64,000 nucleotides of DNA from an uncultured Lachnospiraceae bacterium. GTDB taxonomy: Bacteria; Bacillota; Clostridia; Lachnospirales; Lachnospiraceae. Every line of letters starts with the position of its first letter. Positions within the stretch are counted from its first letter, which is position 1. Shown here piece after piece: positions 7,175 to 15,627 of the stretch. The stretch spans positions 1-64,000 of the forward strand of contig CAJURQ010000008.1 of assembly GCA_910588955.1 (NCBI GenBank). Direction: 5' to 3'. The notes below the pieces were generated by a model. The model was given only the letters and a program-made list of their open reading frames with translations. It was not told the DNA's origin and made no database searches. Position numbers and translations under genes: made by a program.

Positions 7175-8521
7175 ATGGCGGTACATGTAAAGAATATGAC
7201 CACGGGAAAGCCCGGGAAACTGATTCTGGCTTTTTCCCTTTCCCTTGTGGCGGGCAATGTCTTTCAGCAGTTATACACCGTGGTCGATACCATGGTGGTC
7301 GGGAAATATCTCGGTGTGAGCGCGCTGGCGGCGCTGGGTGCCTCGGACTGGCTGAACTGGCTGATGCTTGGCGTGATACAGGGACTGACGCAGGGGTTTG
7401 GCATCAGGATGGCGCAGGAGTTCGGTGCGAACAGAACGGATGATTTGAAAAAGAGCGTGGGGAGCGCGGCAGTGCTGTCCATGCTTTCTGCTTTTGTGCT
7501 GGTGGCGGCAGGACAACTGTTTGCAAGACCCGTGCTGACGCTTTTGCAGACGCCGCAGGAGATTCTCCCGTATTCGGTTCTCTATCTGCGAATCATGTTT
7601 GCGGGCGTGCCGGTTGTGATGCTCTATAATCTGCTGGCGTGCATTCTGCGCTCGCTTGGCGACAGCAGGACGCCGTTAAACGCTATGATTGTCGCTTCGG
7701 TGACAAACATTGTGCTGGATTATCTCTTTGTGCTTGGTTTCGGATGGGGAATTGCAGGTGCGGCGGCAGCCACGCTGATCGCGCAGGCTGTCTCCAGTGT
7801 GTTCTGTTTCTTCTATATTAAAAGGATAACCTTTTTAAAGCTTGCGCGGACGGATTTCCAGCTGCAGAGGAACCTCACCGCAAGGCTGTTCATGCTGGGG
7901 CTGCCCATGGCGTTCCAGAACGGAATCATTGCGATTGGCGGCATGATCGTGCAGTTTGTGGTGAATGGGTACGGCGTAATTTTCATTGCGGGATTTACGG
8001 CGACGAACAAGCTCTACGGGCTTTTGGAAATCGCGGGCACCTCTTACGGCTACGCGATGGTGACTTATGTGGGTCAGAATCTGGGAGCGGGCAGGCATGA
8101 CCGGATTAAGAGCGGGATGCGCGCGGCGATGGGGATTGCCATGGCGACGTCCGCTTTCATTGCGGTGTGTATGCTTGTTTTCGGTAAATATCTTCTGGGA
8201 TTGTTTATTTCCGGGACGCCGGAAGTGGTGGAACAGACTATGCGGATTGCCTATTTCTATCTGGCGGTGATGAGCGTCTGCCTGCCGATTCTCTATGTGC
8301 TGCACGTGACGCGATCCGCGCTGCAGGGAATGGGAAATACGATCCTGCCCATGATGTCCGGCGTGGCAGAGTTTGTGATGCGTACCCTGTCGGTCATTTT
8401 CCTCCCCCTGCTCTTGGGGGAAGTCGGCATCTTCTTCGCGGAGATTGCCGCGTGGCTCGGCGCGGACGTGGTGCTGGTCATCAGTTATTTTTATGTTATG
8501 TCCAGGATCCGTCCAAAGTGA
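7175..8521 (+). CDS. MATE family efflux transporter
   Basis: A 448-aa polytopic protein with twelve predicted membrane segments in two homologous halves. FQQLYTVVDTMVVGKYLG and SDWLNWLMLGVIQGLTQGFG in the first half and FTATNKLYGLLEIAGTSYG in the second are typical of the MATE NorM/DinF-like branch, which exports cationic compounds using a Na+ or H+ gradient. Start follows the YitT stop by two bases. Its 3' end overlaps the convergent SDR gene by 26 bp, so there is no room for a terminator between them. Confidence 0.93.
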   Translation: MAVHVKNMTTGKPGKLILAFSLSLVAGNVFQQLYTVVDTMVVGKYLGVSALAALGASDWLNWLMLGVIQGLTQGFGIRMAQEFGANRTDDLKKSVGSAAVLSMLSAFVLVAAGQLFARPVLTLLQTPQEILPYSVLYLRIMFAGVPVVMLYNLLACILRSLGDSRTPLNAMIVASVTNIVLDYLFVLGFGWGIAGAAAATLIAQAVSSVFCFFYIKRITFLKLARTDFQLQRNLTARLFMLGLPMAFQNGIIAIGGMIVQFVVNGYGVIFIAGFTATNKLYGLLEIAGTSYGYAMVTYVGQNLGAGRHDRIKSGMRAAMGIAMATSAFIAVCMLVFGKYLLGLFISGTPEVVEQTMRIAYFYLAVMSVCLPILYVLHVTRSALQGMGNTILPMMSGVAEFVMRTLSVIFLPLLLGEVGIFFAEIAAWLGADVVLVISYFYVMSRIRPK

Positions 8522-9284
8522 TAATCTGCCCGGTCAGATAGGAGGGAGCGTTGACGATGGAGAGCAGAAGTTCCGCGACTTCGGAGGGATGACCGATTCG
8601 GTCAGCGGGTATTTCCGCCCGCAGATCGGACATTTCTTCCTCCGAAAAACAGCGGTTCATGTCTGTGTCGATCACGCCGCAGGCGATGGCGTTGACTTGG
8701 ATGTTGCTGGGAGCAAGCTCCTTAGCCAAGGCTTTCGTGAAGGCATTCACGCCGCCCTTTGAGGCAGCGTATGCCACTTCCATAGAGGCACCCACATTGC
8801 CCCAGACGGAGGAAATGTTGATGATTTTTCCCTCGTGGCGTTTTAGCATCATGGGGATGGCAAGGCGGCATGTGTAAAACAGCGCATTCAGATTGACGTC
8901 CATAAGGGAATGCCATTCTTCCGCAGTCATTTCGTGGAGTAGCCCAATATGGGAGACACCGGCGTTATTGACCAATAAAGTCAAGTCATTTATCTGCGAA
9001 AATACCTCGTTCACGGCATGTATGTCGCCCATATCCGCCACAATAGGCGTACATGCGATACCGCAGGTTTCTGACAGCTGATATGACAGTTCTGTCAGTT
9101 CCTTTTCCGAACGGCGGCAGGTGAGATACAGGCGGTAGCCCTCTTTTGCGAGAGCCTGCGCGATAGCGCGCCCGATGCCTCGGGAGGCGCCGGTGACGAG
9201 GGCGGAGCGGGGAGCGTGAGCAGACGCGGCGGCGGGTGCATTTCCGTATTGGTTTGCAGTAGTGGTGTCGATCTGTTTTTTCAT
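8496..9284 (-). CDS. Short-chain dehydrogenase/reductase, FabG-like (3-oxoacyl-ACP reductase type)
   Basis: Classical SDR: TGASRGIGRAIA (NADP binding), LVNNAG, the catalytic Ser in INISSVWG and YAASKGG with the Tyr-Lys pair, and a FabG-type ending LTGQIITLDGSWT. The 262 aa include an unusual 26-residue N-terminal extension (MKKQIDTTTANQYG, Ala-rich) before the Rossmann fold; the ATG has only a weak ribosome site, and no better start is seen. FabG-like reduction of a ketoacyl thioester is likely, but no fatty-acid genes are adjacent, so the substrate is open. Confidence 0.85.
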   Translation of the reverse strand: MKKQIDTTTANQYGNAPAAASAHAPRSALVTGASRGIGRAIAQALAKEGYRLYLTCRRSEKELTELSYQLSETCGIACTPIVADMGDIHAVNEVFSQINDLTLLVNNAGVSHIGLLHEMTAEEWHSLMDVNLNALFYTCRLAIPMMLKRHEGKIINISSVWGNVGASMEVAYAASKGGVNAFTKALAKELAPSNIQVNAIACGVIDTDMNRCFSEEEMSDLRAEIPADRIGHPSEVAELLLSIVNAPSYLTGQIITLDGSWT

Positions 9285-9325
9285 ATTTTGTTATCCGATC
9301 TTTTAATTTTTTGTTATTTACATTT

Positions 9326-9354
9326 TTGATATTTCTGGGTAAAAACTTTATACT
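9326..9354 (+). promoter_or_regulatory. trxB promoter
   Basis: TTGATA (9326-9331), 17-bp spacer and TATACT (9349-9354). Predicted transcription begins near 9361, giving a leader of about 100 nt before the ATG at 9463. Confidence 0.65.
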
Positions 9355-9462
9355 AAAATTAGTATGACAAAAAGAGTATACTACAGTTGGCAGGGAATGT
9401 CACCCGGACGGGGAAGTGTGTCCGACTGCATTTTAGGACAGGAGAAAGGAGCACAGCATCTT

Positions 9463-10380
9463 ATGTATGATCTTATTATTATCGGCGCCGGTCCGGCAGG
9501 TCTGTCGGCGGCGGTTTACGGCAGGCGCGCGGGGCTTGACCTTATTGTGATAGAACAGACGCCCATGGGCGGCGGTCAGGTGGTGGATACCTATGAGGTG
9601 GATAACTATCTGGGCATGCCCGGTGTCAATGGCTTTGACTTAGCGCAGAAATTCCGCAGCCACGCGGACGGATTGGGCACAGTGTTTAAAAGCGGCAGGG
9701 TGACGGCGGTCCGGGACGAAGGCGCGTGTAAAGTTGTGGAGACTGCGGACGGCACGTCCTACGAGGCGCGGACGCTTATCCTGGCGGGCGGAGCGGAGCA
9801 CGCTAAGCTTGGCGTGCCGGGGGAAGCGGAATATCGGGGGCAGGGCGTGTCCTACTGTGCGACCTGCGACGGCGCTTTCTTTAAGAAGAGAGACGTGGCG
9901 GTTGTGGGCGGCGGCGACGTGGCGGTGGAGGATGCCGTCTATCTTGCAAGGTTCTGCCGTAAGGTTTATCTGATCCACAGGCGCGACAGCCTGCGGGCAG
10001 CAAAGAGTTTGCAGGAAAAGCTGTTTTCCTGCGAAAATGCGGAAGTGATCTGGAACAGCACCTTACAGAGAATAACGGGCACCGATCTGGTGGAAGGGAT
10101 ATGCATCCGCACAAAAGGAGAGGAGACGGAGCGGGAGCTTGCGGTGGAAGGCGTCTTTATCGCGGTGGGGATGCATCCGAAGACGGAGGTTTATCGTGAG
10201 GTGGTGGCATGTGACGAGGGCGGTTATCTCATTGCGGGAGAGGACTGCGCAACCAATGTCCCGGGTATTTTTGCGGCGGGGGATATCCGCACAAAGACGC
10301 TCCGCCAGATCGTGACGGCGGTTTCGGACGGGGCGTGCGCGGTGGCATCGGTGGAGAGATATTTAAATTCTCCCATGTAA
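9463..10380 (+). CDS. trxB: Thioredoxin-disulfide reductase
   Basis: The 305-aa flavoprotein has the FAD motif GAGPAG near residue 10, the redox-active CATC in SYCATCDGAFF (about 132-139), the NADPH motif VVGGGDVAVEDA and the C-terminal FAD motif ATNVPGIFAAGDIR. It transfers electrons from NADPH to thioredoxin. ATG 9463 is selected because AGGAGAAAGGAG lies just upstream and residue 4 begins the Rossmann strand; an upstream ATG at 9364 would lie at the transcription start itself. No thioredoxin gene is adjacent. Confidence 0.93.
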   Translation: MYDLIIIGAGPAGLSAAVYGRRAGLDLIVIEQTPMGGGQVVDTYEVDNYLGMPGVNGFDLAQKFRSHADGLGTVFKSGRVTAVRDEGACKVVETADGTSYEARTLILAGGAEHAKLGVPGEAEYRGQGVSYCATCDGAFFKKRDVAVVGGGDVAVEDAVYLARFCRKVYLIHRRDSLRAAKSLQEKLFSCENAEVIWNSTLQRITGTDLVEGICIRTKGEETERELAVEGVFIAVGMHPKTEVYREVVACDEGGYLIAGEDCATNVPGIFAAGDIRTKTLRQIVTAVSDGACAVASVERYLNSPM

Positions 10381-10530
10381 TAATTACGAAAGTATTACGA
10401 GTCTGTAATAGGTAAAATGTGCCATGGTTTGACATAAGACATGTGGCTTTTATGCCGTAAAATCAGGCTTTTTGTGATAAAAGCACAATAACTTGCGTAT
10501 GGGTATGCGTTTTCATGGTAGATGCTGTGG

Positions 10531-10559
10531 TTGACAAAACGTTTATTCAATGCTATATT
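10531..10559 (+). promoter_or_regulatory. Promoter of the SH3/NlpC-P60 hydrolase
   Basis: TTGACA (10531-10536), 17-bp spacer, TATATT (10554-10559). Downstream the leader has two TGTAACA motifs (10568-10585). The remainder of the gap 10381-10530 has only a weak hairpin. Confidence 0.75.
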
Positions 10560-10600
10560 ATAGCCAGATGTAACAATTCTGTAACAAATGAGGTGCTTTT

Positions 10601-11938
10601 ATGAACAAAAACAGACTGAAATGGACGGCATGTGCACTGGCTGCAATCGTTAGTTTTACCGGCACGGGGATCGAGGCTGAGGCTACAGGAAATGTAGGAA
10701 GCGTTCTTCCTTCGGCAGGCATAGAGTTCTCCCTTCAGGATGAGGAGAAGTCCACCGCGTTATCGGCTTTAAAGGAAGAGTCAGACAAAGAGGCGGCGGA
10801 ACAGGAAGAAAGCGAAGAGGCTTCTGAGATTGAAAACGAGGGCATCAGCGTCGGCAGCGTCCAGGTAGGCGGTTTTTCCGATCTGGCAAGCACATCTGAT
10901 AAGGTGAGCAAGGCGCCGGAAAAGAAGATTCAGGATACGATCGTGGTCAGCGAAGGCTACACGAAGGATCTGAAGGCAGCGGCGGGAAGCGGGCTGTCTG
11001 AGGAGGAAGAGAGCTTTAAGAATCTGGTAATTGCCAGAGTGAATGATTATGTGAATGTGCGGGATATCCCCAGCGAGGAAGGCGAGATTGTCGGCAAGCT
11101 TTACAACAAGTCCGTCGGCAGCTTTATCGAGGAGGAGGACGGCTGGTATAAGATCAGCTCCGGATCCGTCGAGGGATATGTGAAGGGCGAGTACTGTGTG
11201 ACCGGCGATGAAGCCGTTGATTATGCGAAGGAAGTGGGAACAAGAATCGCGACCGTTACGACCACGACCTTGAAGGTGCGTGAGCAGCCCGGTCTGGAAG
11301 AAGCGGTTCTCGGTCTGGTTCCGATTGAGGACGAACTGATCGTCACAGAGGAGATGGACGGCTGGGTCAAGGTAAATATCGAGGAAGGTGACGGCTACGT
11401 TTCCATGGATTACGTCACCCTTTCCACCGAGTTTGTGAAGGCGGAGTCCGTAGCAGAGGAGAAGGCGAGACTTGCCAAGGAAGAGGAAGCGAGAAAGGCA
11501 GCGCGTGCCGCGGCTAAGAAGAAAACTTCTGAAAATGCTGCGTCTGGCAGCAAGACCGAGGAGGGCGGAAAGACTTATGCTAATCCGACCGGAAGTTCGG
11601 GAGCCGATGTGGTACAGTTTGCGAGACAGTTTGTGGGTAATCCTTATGTGTACGGCGGCACCAGTTTGACAAACGGTGCGGACTGCTCCGGATTTGTTAT
11701 GAGCGTGTATAAGAACTTTGGCGTAAACCTGCCTCATTCATCGGCGGCAGACAGAAGCGTGGGCGCGGCGGTCAACGGTCTGGAAAATGCGCAGCCCGGC
11801 GATATCATCTGCTATTCGGGTCATGTGGGAATTTATGCGGGCAACGGTCAGATCGTGCACGCATCCACATCCAGAACAGGCATTATTGAATCCAGCGCGA
11901 CCTACCGTTCGATTCTCTCCATCAGGAGAATCCTCTAA
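10601..11938 (+). CDS. Secreted SH3-domain NlpC/P60 peptidoglycan endopeptidase
   Basis: Domains: signal peptide (1-28, cleavage after an Ala-rich end), acidic linker, two bacterial SH3 domains (about 143-203 with YVNVRDIPSEEGEIVG, and about 210-272 with LKVREQPGLEEAVLG), a Lys/Ala coiled linker and a C-terminal NlpC/P60 domain with catalytic Cys in GADCSGFV, His in GHVGIYAG and a third polar residue near IVHAS. Such enzymes cut the D-Glu to diamino-acid bond in stem peptides during growth or daughter separation. It is monocistronic with its own promoter. Confidence 0.92.
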   Translation: MNKNRLKWTACALAAIVSFTGTGIEAEATGNVGSVLPSAGIEFSLQDEEKSTALSALKEESDKEAAEQEESEEASEIENEGISVGSVQVGGFSDLASTSDKVSKAPEKKIQDTIVVSEGYTKDLKAAAGSGLSEEEESFKNLVIARVNDYVNVRDIPSEEGEIVGKLYNKSVGSFIEEEDGWYKISSGSVEGYVKGEYCVTGDEAVDYAKEVGTRIATVTTTTLKVREQPGLEEAVLGLVPIEDELIVTEEMDGWVKVNIEEGDGYVSMDYVTLSTEFVKAESVAEEKARLAKEEEARKAARAAAKKKTSENAASGSKTEEGGKTYANPTGSSGADVVQFARQFVGNPYVYGGTSLTNGADCSGFVMSVYKNFGVNLPHSSAADRSVGAAVNGLENAQPGDIICYSGHVGIYAGNGQIVHASTSRTGIIESSATYRSILSIRRIL

Positions 11939-11974
11939 GAGACGCTGCGGTACAGACAGAAAAAGATTATATGT

Positions 11975-12011
11975 GGGAGACGTTCCATCGGGGCGCCTCC
12001 CGTTTGTTTTG
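11975..12011 (+). terminator. Probable terminator after the NlpC/P60 gene
   Basis: GGGAG/CTCCC stem (11975-12001) followed by GTTTGTTTTG. The stem is short. The remaining part of 12012-12220 is AT-rich and holds no gene I can support. Confidence 0.4.
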
Positions 12012-12223
12012 TCTACAGTGCACAAAGAATTTATATCATTTGAGATAACGGATGTTATATAAAAACGACTTATACACATTAAAAAAGCGGATTTTAAGCA
12101 TAAAATGGTTTTATACACGGATTTATCCACCATATCCACAACTTTTTGACCGAGTCGATTATTTTTTTATGGAAACCGAAGGAACGTATGTTTTGTTGAT
12201 TTCTTCTAAATGGGAGCAACTTG

Positions 12224-12253
12224 TTGCAATAGAATAGTAAAATATGGTATACT
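12224..12253 (+). promoter_or_regulatory. hpf promoter
   Basis: TTGCAA (12224-12229) and TATACT (12248-12253) with an 18-bp spacer; GGAAGGGG ribosome site follows near 12284. Confidence 0.55.
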
Positions 12254-12301
12254 GTTTCCATAAGCATTGCTTAATACTCCAATTGGAAGGGGATGAATTA
12301 G

Positions 12302-12829
12302 ATGAAATTTAACATTGTCGGAAAAAATATCGAGGTAACGGAAGGGTTACGGGCAGCAGTGGAGGATAAGATCGGTAAACTGGAGAAGTTTTTTACCGAG
12401 GATACAGAGGTGCATGTTACGCTCAGCGTAGAGAAGGATCGCCAGAAGATTGAAGTGACGATTCCCGTGAAGGGCAATATCATCCGTTCCGAGCAGGTCA
12501 GCAGCGACATGTATGTCTCGATTGATTTGGTGGAGGAGATTATCGAGAGACAGCTTAAAAAGTATAAGAACAAGCTGGTGGACAAGAAGCAGGGAGCGGG
12601 ATTCTTCCGTCAGGAATTTATCGAGAAAGATTATATGGATGAGGAGGAAGTGCAGATCATCCGCACGAAGAAGTTCGACATCAAGCCCATGTATCCGGAG
12701 GATGCCTGTGTACAGATGGAGCTTCTCGGTCACAACTTTTTCGTATTCTGTAATGCGGAGACGGATCAGGTGAACGTAGTTTATAAGAGAAAGGGGAACA
12801 CCTACGGGCTGATTGAGCCTGAGTTTTAA
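12302..12829 (+). CDS. hpf: Ribosome hibernation-promoting factor, long form
   Basis: The 175-aa protein starts MKFNIVGKNIEVTEGLRAAV, the beta-alpha S30AE domain that occupies the decoding centre, and ends with the dimerisation domain (about 120-175, IIRTKKFDIKPMYPEDA and VFCNAETDQVNVVYKRKG). This long HPF of Firmicutes pairs two 70S ribosomes into inactive 100S dimers in stationary phase. Own promoter upstream, terminator directly downstream. Confidence 0.95.
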   Translation: MKFNIVGKNIEVTEGLRAAVEDKIGKLEKFFTEDTEVHVTLSVEKDRQKIEVTIPVKGNIIRSEQVSSDMYVSIDLVEEIIERQLKKYKNKLVDKKQGAGFFRQEFIEKDYMDEEEVQIIRTKKFDIKPMYPEDACVQMELLGHNFFVFCNAETDQVNVVYKRKGNTYGLIEPEF

Positions 12830-12844
12830 TAACGGTTGATATTG

Positions 12845-12878
12845 ACGGCAGGGCAGAGTAATCTTCCCTGCCGTTTTC
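12845..12878. terminator. Bidirectional terminator between hpf and the DUF1576 gene
   Basis: ACGGCAGGG (12845-12853) and CCCTGCCGT (12866-12874) form a 9-bp stem with TTTTC on the plus side; the convergent gene ends 27 bp away. Confidence 0.8.
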
Positions 12879-12900
12879 TATGGCGGTATGCGGCGTTTCC

Positions 12901-14202
12901 TCAGTAGCTGTCGCCCACATCGCTGTTTTTTCGCTCTCTTTTTGTCTGAATACCTTTGATAAAACTTTCCAGCACAGGTATGAGCACGATGGCGACCAGA
13001 CCGGTAGAGAAGCCGTTGTTGTACAAATTTAGTCCGCCGTAGAGGGAGGAGGAGCACACAACAACCGCGGCATGCAGCATACCGGCAAGGATTCCGGCGA
13101 GTATGCCGAACTGCCCGGCAATGGGAGCGAGACCGACGGCAAACACGGCGCCCATCTGGATTCCGGGCGTGGTGGGCTGCATGTGGCTGAAAAAAGTGGA
13201 GAGAAGGATGCCCGCCAGCACTGGCAGGTAATTTTTGGCGTGGACGCCGAAGGCGGCAAAGCCGAATGCGGTCAGTATCGCGCCAACCACGGGTCCCGAC
13301 AGGTCGCCGCCGATCAGCACGATATAGGTGGTGCATAGCAGACCAATGACTCCCATATTGACCAAAGTGGTTGGAGCACCGTCAGTCAGGGCGAAATCCG
13401 TGACCGCGCGGCCGGAATGACGCATCAGCTTAAGAAGGGAACGCAGCCCTTTTTTGTCCATGTAAAGCCCGAAAAGCAGAGCCGCCGCAAAGTACAGGTA
13501 CAGACCGGAGAGCAGCCATGAAGGACGACCGTAACTCCAGATGAATACGTCGTTGCTCTCCAGACCGAAAGACTGCAGGACGCACATCATGACAAAGGCG
13601 AAAAGACCGCCGGCAAATCCCATGTTAAAAAGATTGTAGCCCATGTGCATTGAGGCGGTATGTATGGAGAGCGGCGGCAGCACAAAGCCGGCAAAGACGC
13701 TGACGGCTACCGCGACTGCCAGATTGGCGGCAAAGGAGAAGGGCAGGAGATATAAAAGCTCCGTGACCATAGGCGCCAGGCAGGAGCCGAAGAGCGCGGT
13801 ATAGATATAATTGCTCATAGCCGCCCGGTGAAATCTCGCGTAGAGCCATGTACCGAGCAGCATAGGCAGGACATTTACCGGATTTTTGCCGAAAAGGGCA
13901 AACCCCGCGTTGATAAAGAGGACCGCCATAGTGAGCCCGGTGAAGTGTATTTTCTGTAAGCGGATCAGCAGGATCGCAAAACTCAGCACCAGCGCGGCGT
14001 TTAAGAAGGCGGCGCCGAATCCCGCAAGCTCAAAATAGTCCGTGACAAGGGCGTCCCTTGTAAGCACAATGGTAATCATGCCGCGCAGAAGTTCTTCCGG
14101 CGGAGCCAGAAGGAAGGCGGTAATAAAGAGGAGCAGGGCTGTTGCGATGCTGAAAGCGAACATTTCTTTTCCTTCCAGCGCGTTTCTGATTTTTTCTCTC
14201 AT
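12901..14202 (-). CDS. DUF1576 family membrane protein
   Basis: A 433-aa protein with about eleven hydrophobic segments in two similar halves; recognisable DUF1576 segments include FTGLTMAVLFINAGFALFGKNPVN, here described as 45-70, and HMGYNLFNMGFAGGLFAF. Members are uncharacterised bacterial integral membrane proteins, possibly transporters. ATG 14202 has GGGAGG eight bases upstream; a TTG at 14220 would place that site inside the gene. It stands alone, convergent with hpf and divergent from the M23 peptidase. Confidence 0.85.
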   Translation of the reverse strand: MREKIRNALEGKEMFAFSIATALLLFITAFLLAPPEELLRGMITIVLTRDALVTDYFELAGFGAAFLNAALVLSFAILLIRLQKIHFTGLTMAVLFINAGFALFGKNPVNVLPMLLGTWLYARFHRAAMSNYIYTALFGSCLAPMVTELLYLLPFSFAANLAVAVAVSVFAGFVLPPLSIHTASMHMGYNLFNMGFAGGLFAFVMMCVLQSFGLESNDVFIWSYGRPSWLLSGLYLYFAAALLFGLYMDKKGLRSLLKLMRHSGRAVTDFALTDGAPTTLVNMGVIGLLCTTYIVLIGGDLSGPVVGAILTAFGFAAFGVHAKNYLPVLAGILLSTFFSHMQPTTPGIQMGAVFAVGLAPIAGQFGILAGILAGMLHAAVVVCSSSLYGGLNLYNNGFSTGLVAIVLIPVLESFIKGIQTKRERKNSDVGDSY

Positions 14203-14383
14203 AGGCAGAGCCTCCCGCAAAAGAATCGACTATATTTCTATCATAACAAGATATGCGTCCGGAGACAATGAGATGTTCGGATGCTCTGACATAACGGGTT
14301 TGTGCCTCACATATGATTAAAAAAGGCGCGGGCATTCTCCGTGCGGATTTGAGATTCAGGGACAAAGAACCGTGGAGGCGTGT

Positions 14384-15487
14384 ATGAGACATAACAGGGG
14401 ACGGGAACATGGATGGGGCAGGGCGATTATCAGGATAGGCGTGCTTTTGCTGATTGCCCTTTGCTGTGTGTGCATGGCTGGGGAACTGCTCGGGAGATGG
14501 CGGACGTCCGTCCGGGAGGATGGCGGCGGTGGGAAAACGGAGCAGGCGGTGGAGGTAACTGCTGACGGGAACTATATCAAGTGGGTGGAATTTCATGTCA
14601 CCAAAGAGGCGATGGCGGCGGCGTATGATTTGGATGTGGACAGCTACCGGGATGAGATACATTTGAACTGGATTGAACTCCTCGCCTATGTGGGGGCAAA
14701 AACCGGGGGAAAGTTTGATAAAAACAGCGTCAGGAAAATTGAGGAGGCGGCGGAAACGCTGAAAAGCGGTGAGCACACCATGGAGGAGCTGACGAAAGAT
14801 ATGGAATATTACGACTACTATCTGGAGGCGTATACGGCGGTGCTCGGCGGCATGATGGGGGAATTTACGCTGGACGGCAGACATGTCTACGGACTGAAGG
14901 CATTCTCACCCATCGCCAAGGGTTTCGATTACAGCCATTACGATGATTTCGGGTCTTCCCGCAGCTACGGCTACGCGAGACCTCATCTGGGACACGACAT
15001 GATGGGGCAGATCGGCACGCCGATCATCGCGATAGAATCCGGCTATGTGGAGGCGCTTGGCTGGAATCAGTATGGCGGCTGGCGCATCGGCATCCGCAGC
15101 TTTGACGGGAAACGATACTATTACTATGCCCATCTGCGGCAGAACTACCCTTACGCGGAGGGGCTGGAAGAGGGCAGTGTGGTGACTGCGGGGGACGTGA
15201 TCGGCTACATGGGGCATACCGGATACAGCACGACGGAGAACGTGAACAATATCAAGACTGTGCACCTGCACTGGGGGCTGCAGCTTATCTTCGACGAGTC
15301 CCAGAAGGAGGGGAACAACGAAATCTGGGTGGACTGCTATGAACTTACCAAATTTCTTTACAAAAACCGCTGCGAGGTGGAGAAAGTGGGGGATTCGAGA
15401 GAGTGGAGAAGAGTGACGCCCATGACGGATCCGGCGGCAGAAGAATACAGGAAAAAAACAGAAACGGCGGCTATGCCCCGGTATTAG
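14384..15487 (+). CDS. Membrane-anchored M23 family metallopeptidase
   Basis: About 367 aa: one N-terminal membrane segment (about 15-37), a helical region (60-150) and a LytM/M23 domain with the zinc ligands in PHLGHDMMGQ (HxxxD), the segment YYYYAHL and HLHWGLQ (HxH). M23 peptidases cut peptide cross-links in peptidoglycan; the extension ending in WVDCYELTKFL occurs in Firmicute versions. ATG 14384 is preceded at 5 bp by GGAGG; a GTG at 14372 overlaps this site and is less likely. Confidence 0.88.
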   Translation: MRHNRGREHGWGRAIIRIGVLLLIALCCVCMAGELLGRWRTSVREDGGGGKTEQAVEVTADGNYIKWVEFHVTKEAMAAAYDLDVDSYRDEIHLNWIELLAYVGAKTGGKFDKNSVRKIEEAAETLKSGEHTMEELTKDMEYYDYYLEAYTAVLGGMMGEFTLDGRHVYGLKAFSPIAKGFDYSHYDDFGSSRSYGYARPHLGHDMMGQIGTPIIAIESGYVEALGWNQYGGWRIGIRSFDGKRYYYYAHLRQNYPYAEGLEEGSVVTAGDVIGYMGHTGYSTTENVNNIKTVHLHWGLQLIFDESQKEGNNEIWVDCYELTKFLYKNRCEVEKVGDSREWRRVTPMTDPAAEEYRKKTETAAMPRY

Positions 15488-15528
15488 CAAAATGCACGAA
15501 AAACTAATCGGAATGGGAAAATAAATTG

Positions 15529-15557
15529 TTGAAAATATGGGATGATTCAGCTATACT
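15529..15557 (+). promoter_or_regulatory. Chemoreceptor gene promoter
   Basis: TTGAAA (15529-15534) and TATACT (15552-15557) with a 17-bp spacer, a sigma-A type rather than the sigma-D type that often drives chemotaxis genes. Confidence 0.65.
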
Positions 15558-15627
15558 TTTTATATAGAAACGTTTGCGCGGAGAAAGTGGTTTTGTAGAA
15601 TTGAGGAAGAGAGGGTACAGGAGAAGC

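Noticed and set aside
9364..9462. Upstream in-frame start for thioredoxin reductase
   Set aside because: It lies at the predicted transcription start, has no ribosome site, and the extension is not part of the family; ATG 9463 follows AGGAGAAAGGAG.
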